A DNA stretch of 64,000 nt from Streptomyces uncialis (lineage in GTDB: Bacteria > Actinomycetota > Actinomycetes > Streptomycetales > Streptomycetaceae): contig NZ_LFBV01000007.1 of NCBI RefSeq assembly GCF_001905345.1, forward strand, positions 248,001-312,000, read 5' to 3'. Of the stretch, positions 59,353 to 64,000 are shown piece after piece. The stretch's first letter is position 1; the number at the start of each line of letters is the position of its first letter. The position numbers were made by a program, and so were the translations under genes. Below the pieces are notes generated by a model that saw nothing but the letters and a program-made list of their open reading frames with translations, did no database searches and was not told the origin of the DNA.

Positions 59353-59379
59353 AGCGCACGGCCCGACGGGCCGTGCGCT
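59353..59379. terminator. Terminator hairpin
   Basis: AGCGCACGGCCC-gac-GGGCCGTGCGCT, perfect 12-bp arms, 10 bases after the stop of the secreted hypothetical gene. Confidence 0.75.
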
Positions 59380-59473
59380 TCGCCGACCCCGAGGTGCCGG
59401 GGCACCACCGGGTGCCCCGGGATCGCCCGCCGACCCCCGTACGACCCTGCTCCGCGGGACGGGCGCGATCCGG

Positions 59474-59499
59474 GTGGACGGCCGTCACCGGCCGTCCAC
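59474..59499. terminator. Hairpin at the end of the ABC exporter operon
   Basis: GTGGACGGCCG-tcac-CGGCCGTCCAC covers the stop codon of the ABC gene (59485-59487). It serves the leftward operon. Confidence 0.5.
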
Positions 59500-61356
59500 G
59501 TCCGCCGACGGCGTGGTGGTGGGGCGTCCGGTGCTCCAGGTCCGCCACAGCCGCGCGTAGGTCCCTTCGGCGGCGACGAGTTCGTCGTGCGTACCGGTCT
59601 CGACCACCCGTCCGGCGTCGAGCACGAGTATCCGATCGGCCGTCGCGGTCTGGGAGAGCCGATGGGCGATCACCAACGCCGCCCGTCCCCGGACAGCGGC
59701 TGCCGCGGCCCGTTCCAGCAGACCGGCGTCCGCGGTGGCCTCGTCCAGGATGACCAGTTCCGCCTCGGCGAGCACCAGCCGTGCCAGCGCGGTGTGTTGC
59801 GCCTGCGCGGCGGTCAGCGGATGCCCGCCATGACCGACCGGGGTGTCCAGGCCCTCGGGCAGGGTGGACACCAGGGCCGTGGCGCCGACCACGGCGAGGG
59901 CGCGCAGTATCCGCTCGTCGTCGCTGCCGGGGGCCGTGAGCGTGAGATTGTCGCGGAGCGTCCCGGCGAAGACATGGGTCTCCTGGGTCACGGTCATGAT
60001 CCCGGTCCTCGGGACGCCCCGGACGACGCTCCCCGCGAGGGGTTCATGGACACCGGCGACGAGCGACGCGAGCGTGGACTTGCCGGACCCCGTCGCCCCG
60101 ACCACGGCGACCACCTCACCGCGGGCGATCCGCAGACCGACGCCGGACAGCACCGGGCTGTCCCGCCGGTAGGCGAAACGCACATCGACGGTCTCCACCG
60201 CGGCGACCGCATCACGGCAAGCGGCCTCCACCGCGGCCACACCGACGCCGCGTGGGGCCTCGCCGGGCCGGGCGGTGTCCGTCCCTCGCCCCTCTTCCCT
60301 GTCGGCCGGTGGCGTCGGCTCCTCCCCGGCCCGGGGGCCGGGCCGCCGGGTCACGCCGATGAGTCGTCCGAGCGCGGCGAGGCACGACTGGGCGTCGTCC
60401 ATGACGAACAGCAGCGCGGCGACCGGGGCGACCGCGCGCAGGAACAGCAGCGCGGCGGCGGTCACCTCACCGGGTGTGGCCTCGCCGGTGAGGGCGAGCC
60501 GCACACCGATGGCGAGGACGGCGGCCAGCCCGACCGCCTCGGTGATGTTCAGCCGCCCGAACAGCCGGTTCTGGACGATCCGGGTCCGCATGGCCCACCG
60601 CACGGTCTGCCAGGTGGCGTCGCGGACCTGCGCCGACTGGCGCTGTTCGAGGCGGTGGGCGGTGACGGTCGGCAACTCGGCGAGGGTGCCCAGGATATGC
60701 CGGCCGCGCGTGGAGCGGGCGGCCCGTTCGGCGGCGTAGACCTCCGGCGCGGTCCGCAGGTACCAGCGCACGGTGACGGCGTACAGCGGGACGGTGACGG
60801 CGAACCCGAGCACGTACCAGGGGTCGAGGGCGCCCAGTCCCGCCCCCACGAGCACGATGGTGAACGCCGAGGCGCACAGCCGTGGCAGCACCTCCGGCAG
60901 CGTGCCCGAGACCTCGGCGATGTCGTCACCGGCCCGGGTCACCACGTCCCCGGCACCCGCGGCCTCCACCACGGAGCGGGGGAGACCCAGCGCGGCGGCG
61001 ACAAAGGCTTCACGCAGTTCCGCGATCACCGTCTCCGCGAGCCGCGCCAGCGCCCCGGCGGCGACCCAGGTCAGCGCCCCCGCCGCGACCGCCGCTCCGG
61101 CCAGCAGGGCGACCTGCCACCAGAACGACCCCGGCACGCCCGCCCCGTCCGCGGCGATCACGGCGTCCAGCAACCGGCCCACGACCAGCGGGAAGACGAG
61201 GGAGGTGGCCGCCTCGGCCAGGAACAGGACGAGGATGCCCGCGAGAGCGAGGCGGCGGCCCCGCAGCATCTCCCACAGCTCCGCGGCGACCTGTCCGCCC
61301 GGGGCGACCGGCAGCGACCGGCCGTCGAACCGCGGCACCGCCACCGTCTCAGGCAT
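59485..61356 (-). CDS. ABC exporter half-transporter with intact Walker A and degenerate signature
   Basis: 623 residues: six-helix membrane domain (residues about 25-310) then an ATPase domain. Walker A GATGSGKST, Walker B LVILDEAT with the catalytic Glu and H-loop VIAHRLS are intact. The ABC signature, normally LSGGQ, is LTAAQ. Its partner (61349-63100) has the opposite pattern, so the two form one functional composite ATP site. Known: such heterodimers occur with Ram/Amf lanthipeptide and other natural-product clusters. ATG 61356 is favoured by a GAGGGGA site; an ATG at 61374 lacks one. Its start overlaps the stop of the partner gene. Confidence 0.9.
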   Translation of the reverse strand: MPETVAVPRFDGRSLPVAPGGQVAAELWEMLRGRRLALAGILVLFLAEAATSLVFPLVVGRLLDAVIAADGAGVPGSFWWQVALLAGAAVAAGALTWVAAGALARLAETVIAELREAFVAAALGLPRSVVEAAGAGDVVTRAGDDIAEVSGTLPEVLPRLCASAFTIVLVGAGLGALDPWYVLGFAVTVPLYAVTVRWYLRTAPEVYAAERAARSTRGRHILGTLAELPTVTAHRLEQRQSAQVRDATWQTVRWAMRTRIVQNRLFGRLNITEAVGLAAVLAIGVRLALTGEATPGEVTAAALLFLRAVAPVAALLFVMDDAQSCLAALGRLIGVTRRPGPRAGEEPTPPADREEGRGTDTARPGEAPRGVGVAAVEAACRDAVAAVETVDVRFAYRRDSPVLSGVGLRIARGEVVAVVGATGSGKSTLASLVAGVHEPLAGSVVRGVPRTGIMTVTQETHVFAGTLRDNLTLTAPGSDDERILRALAVVGATALVSTLPEGLDTPVGHGGHPLTAAQAQHTALARLVLAEAELVILDEATADAGLLERAAAAAVRGRAALVIAHRLSQTATADRILVLDAGRVVETGTHDELVAAEGTYARLWRTWSTGRPTTTPSADVDGR

Positions 61357-63100
61357 CGGCTCTCGTCCCCTCATCGGTCATGACCACCGGGTCGGCGACG
61401 GCGCGGAAGGCCGGGGCCGCGGTCAGCACGAGCGTGGTCCGCCCGGCCCGGTGCTCCCGCAGCCGGGTCGCGACGCGGTGCTCGGTGACGGCGTCCACCG
61501 AGGTGGTCGGTTCGATCAGCACCAGTACCTCGGGATCGGCGGCGACCGACCGGGCCAGGGCGATCCGCTGGCGCTGCCCGCCGGACAGCTCCCGCCCGCC
61601 GTCCCCGAGCACGGTGTCGTACCCGTCGGGCAGTTCGGCGGCGTCGAACCCCGCGACCGCCAGCGCGGTCCGGGCCGTACCGGCCGCAGCCGGGGCGGCG
61701 CCGGTCGCGCGGACGTTGTCCAGCACCGTCCCGGCCAGTACCCCCGGGGCGCGTGGGGCGACGAGCAACCGCTCCCGGAGCAGCGCCGGGCGGTACTCGT
61801 GCACCGCCCGGCCCGCGAAGGTGACCCGCCCCGACGACGGCACCGCCCGAAGGGTGAGGAAGCCGGACAGCGCCGCCTGGGCGGACTGCGGCAGCTCCAG
61901 CACGACGAACCCGCCGCTGGGGACGACGGCGTCGAGCGTCACCCCGTCCGCCAGGCCCAGCCGTTCGAACCCGAGAGCCCGACCCGCGTAGTGGCCGGCG
62001 GGCACCGCCGTGCCCGCGGCGGCGGGATGGGGCGGGGTGGCCGTCAGGTCGAGGACGCGTGCGGCGGAGGCCTGCGAGACCGCCCAGAACGAGCCCAGCG
62101 CACCCACCAGACTGTCGAGCGGACCGATCAGGGTGACCGCGACCCCGGCGACGGTGACCAGTTGGCCAGGACTGATCCGGCCCTCGAAGGCCGGTACCGC
62201 GGCGGCGATCACGACCACGGCGGCGAACGCGTGCGCGGTCGCCGCGCTCACCGCGTCGAACCCGGCCCGCGCGGCACGCGCCGCCAACGTCGCCCGCAAC
62301 GCCGCACGGCTCACGCCCCGGTAGCGGGCGGCGGCGGTGTCCTGGGCGTGCAGGCCCCGGATCACCCGGTACCCCGCCACCAGATCGGCGGCAGCCGCCG
62401 CGGCGTCGGCCAGGCCCGCCTGCTCGGCCCCGCTCCGCCGCCGCAGCGTACGGGCGGCGGCGTGCATGAGCAGCAGCACCACCGGCAGCGCCACGGTCAC
62501 CCCGACGCCGAGGGCCGGGTGCACCCAGAACAGGACTCCGGCCGCGACGACCAGCCCGACGGCCTCACCGGGCGGATAGACGGTCACATAGAGGACCAGA
62601 CAGGTGCGGTGCACATCTGCGGTCGCCAACGACAGCAGCACACCCGGCGCCCGGACGCTCCCGGCCATGCCGCGCTCGTCGAGGACCCGGCCGAGCACGG
62701 CCTGGGACAACTCGTACTGCGCGCGCTGCACCCCGAACCAGCCCAGCCGCCCCCCGAAGCGGTAGCCGAGATGGATCGCGGCGTACAGGGCGACGAACAC
62801 GGCCGACCAGCCCGTCAGCGCCGGTCCGATCCCGTCGGCCCCCGCCCCCGCCGCGGCGGGCGTGATCACCGTGTCGACGAACCGTCCGACCGCGACCGGC
62901 AGCAGCATCGAGGCGACGTTGAACACCACCAGCAGCAGCGCGCCGGGCAGTACCCACGGCCACGCGGAACGGATCACCGCCCCGCTCAACCGCGCGGGCG
63001 ACCACCCGGGATCGACGCGGAGCCCCGGCCCCCGGGGCGCCGCGCCCGCTTCGAACAGGCCCCAGCGCCGTCCGCTTCCCGCACCTCGCCGCGTCGACAC
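61349..63100 (-). CDS. ABC exporter half-transporter with degenerate Walker A and intact signature
   Basis: 583 residues. Membrane domain about residues 40-330. In the ATPase domain the P-loop is lost (PSGGFVVLELPQSAQAALSG, no GxxGxGKS), the signature LSGGQRQRIALARS is intact, Walker B reads VLVLIEPTTSVDAVTE with Ile for the Asp, and the H-loop His is missing (LVLTAAPAFRAVADPVV). It should therefore provide only the signature to the partner's Walker A. The pattern of phrases resembles the RamB/AmfA-like half-transporters. GTG 63100 is preceded by a weak site and follows the methyltransferase stop by six bases, so translational coupling is likely. Confidence 0.9.
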   Translation of the reverse strand: MSTRRGAGSGRRWGLFEAGAAPRGPGLRVDPGWSPARLSGAVIRSAWPWVLPGALLLVVFNVASMLLPVAVGRFVDTVITPAAAGAGADGIGPALTGWSAVFVALYAAIHLGYRFGGRLGWFGVQRAQYELSQAVLGRVLDERGMAGSVRAPGVLLSLATADVHRTCLVLYVTVYPPGEAVGLVVAAGVLFWVHPALGVGVTVALPVVLLLMHAAARTLRRRSGAEQAGLADAAAAAADLVAGYRVIRGLHAQDTAAARYRGVSRAALRATLAARAARAGFDAVSAATAHAFAAVVVIAAAVPAFEGRISPGQLVTVAGVAVTLIGPLDSLVGALGSFWAVSQASAARVLDLTATPPHPAAAGTAVPAGHYAGRALGFERLGLADGVTLDAVVPSGGFVVLELPQSAQAALSGFLTLRAVPSSGRVTFAGRAVHEYRPALLRERLLVAPRAPGVLAGTVLDNVRATGAAPAAAGTARTALAVAGFDAAELPDGYDTVLGDGGRELSGGQRQRIALARSVAADPEVLVLIEPTTSVDAVTEHRVATRLREHRAGRTTLVLTAAPAFRAVADPVVMTDEGTRADA

Positions 63101-63106
63101 CCCGGC

Positions 63107-64000
63107 TCAGCCCCGCTGGGTGAGGGTATGCAGGGTGTAGCCCCAGCCGATGGTGGTGCGCTCCACGAGCCGCAGGCCCGCCGCGGCGAACAGCGCGTGG
63201 TGCGCGTCCTGGTCCCGTGCTCCGCCACCGTGCAGGGCGAAGTCGATCAGATCGTCCTCGTAGTCGTGCTCGTCCGCCACCTCGACGTCGAGGACGTCAC
63301 CGAACACCAGCACCCGGCCGCCCGGACCGAGACCGGCCGCCGCCTGACGCAGCACATGGACCGCGTCGCTGTCGGCGAGGGTGTGCAGCACATCGGCCAG
63401 GAGCACCGCCTCGGCGGTCACGGGAAGCGGCCCGAGCGGGCCGCCCGCCTCGTGCGCCACGCGCTCGTGCGCCGGGTGGATCCGGCGCAGCGCGTCGATC
63501 TGCGAGGGAGCGGCCACGATCGTGGCGCGCAGCCCGGGGTGGGCCGCGACGAGCGCGGCGGCGAAACTGCCCGACGCCGTACCCGACACCACCACCGTCG
63601 ACAGCTCCGAGAACACGGCGGCGGCGGCGACCGCCCCCGCCACGTACACGGCGTCCTCGGCCTCGCTCTCCGTGCGGGCGGCGAGCAGTACGGGGTCGTC
63701 CGCGACGCGCCGGTCGTGCTCGGCGCCGAACCACCGGGCGTGGTCGCCCCGGCCGGTGCGTACCGCCGACAGCAACGACAGGACACCCCCGAGCTCACGC
63801 TGGGCGTGCACCCCGTCGAGGTGGAGCGCGTCGGCCAGATACTCGTTCTCCAGCTCCCGGCCGAGATCGGTGAGCCGGTGACGGCCGTCGTCGAGCTGTT
63901 CGGTCATGCCGACCGAGGCGAGGAAGCGCAGCAGCCTGGTCAGGCCCACCGGGTCGGTGGCGGTCGCCGACGCGAGCTCGGCGGCGGTGCGCGGCCGGCC
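63107..64000 (-). CDS. O-methyltransferase-like protein (5'-partial, degenerate SAM site)
   Basis: The frame is open to the right edge, so the N-terminus is missing. The visible part begins in the dimerisation winged helix (TAAELASATATDPVGLTRLL), then the Rossmann domain. The usual motif I (DVGGGxG) reads VVVSGTASGSFAAAL; the acidic SAM-contact residues appear lost, whereas LLADVLHTLADSDAVHVLRQ and PGGRVLVFGDVLD match the family. It is the first visible gene of a leftward operon with the two ABC exporter genes (6-base gap). Probably a modified-substrate or inactive scaffold enzyme in a natural-product cluster. Activity uncertain. Confidence 0.8.
   Translation of the reverse strand, partial: GRPRTAAELASATATDPVGLTRLLRFLASVGMTEQLDDGRHRLTDLGRELENEYLADALHLDGVHAQRELGGVLSLLSAVRTGRGDHARWFGAEHDRRVADDPVLLAARTESEAEDAVYVAGAVAAAAVFSELSTVVVSGTASGSFAAALVAAHPGLRATIVAAPSQIDALRRIHPAHERVAHEAGGPLGPLPVTAEAVLLADVLHTLADSDAVHVLRQAAAGLGPGGRVLVFGDVLDVEVADEHDYEDDLIDFALHGGGARDQDAHHALFAAAGLRLVERTTIGWGYTLHTLTQRG

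Overview
The window is one continuous stretch of very GC-rich actinobacterial chromosome, almost certainly from a Streptomyces. The reasons are the third-position GC bias, frequent GTG/TTG starts, leaderless promoters of the TANNNT type, and the gene content: secreted chitinase, AfsA-type hotdog protein, fused SecDF, HtaA heme protein, AlkZ-like glycosylase, TIGR04222-like membrane protein and SpoIIE-type phosphatase. No rRNA, tRNA, IS element, integrase or CRISPR array was seen. The left edge cuts a chitinase and the right edge cuts a methyltransferase.

Layout. 1-2.7 kb: chitinase and an acidic hypothetical protein. 2.7-6.9 kb: a leftward ferric-siderophore ABC import operon (lipoprotein, two permeases, ATPase). 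7.2-9.5 kb: fused secDF. 9.7-13.5 kb: secreted or small proteins, an imine-reductase-like enzyme and a PUA/ASCH-like protein. 13.7-20.1 kb: secreted phospholipase-D-like protein with a propeller, a NarL-type two-component pair whose kinase carries an unusual C-terminal extracytoplasmic domain, and a Clp-N repeat protein. 20.2-21.5 kb: a PucR/CdaR-type regulator interrupted by a heptanucleotide repeat, then a small secreted protein. 21.6-25.4 kb: methyltransferase, acyl-CoA/AMP ligase and AfsA homologue. 25.5-27.3 kb: an oxidoreductase-TetR operon behind twin operators. 27.5-30.2 kb: L,D-transpeptidase-like protein and a membrane protein.

30.3-37.5 kb holds the most interesting island: an LCAT-like lipase gene downstream of, and co-directional with, a 1513-residue caspase-like/STAND-NTPase/beta-propeller protein, with a Nudix-like gene divergent from it. 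This looks like a conflict (defence or regulated-death) module. 37.7-45.9 kb: acyltransferase, hypothetical, SDR, an iron-box-controlled HtaA heme-binding protein, a CBM3-GH16 glucanase, an AlkZ-like DNA glycosylase and a MarR regulator. 46-52 kb: an FSP1/NDH-2-like flavoprotein behind twin operators, then a light-signalling group (bacteriophytochrome kinase, Rcp1-like response regulator, GAF-SpoIIE phosphatase). 52.2-59.3 kb: HxlR/MFS divergent pair, small secreted proteins, a TetR/amidase divergent pair. 59.5-64 kb: a heterodimeric ABC exporter with complementary degenerate ATP sites plus a degenerate O-methyltransferase, probably the edge of a RamAB/AmfAB-type natural-product cluster continuing to the right.

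Together the region is accessory-rich: secreted polymer hydrolysis, iron and heme capture, signalling (light, two-component, possible butyrolactone) and at least one candidate conflict system. Regulators commonly sit beside paired palindromic operators (25.5, 47.1 and 56.7 kb). All functional statements are from motif reading only; no database search was possible.
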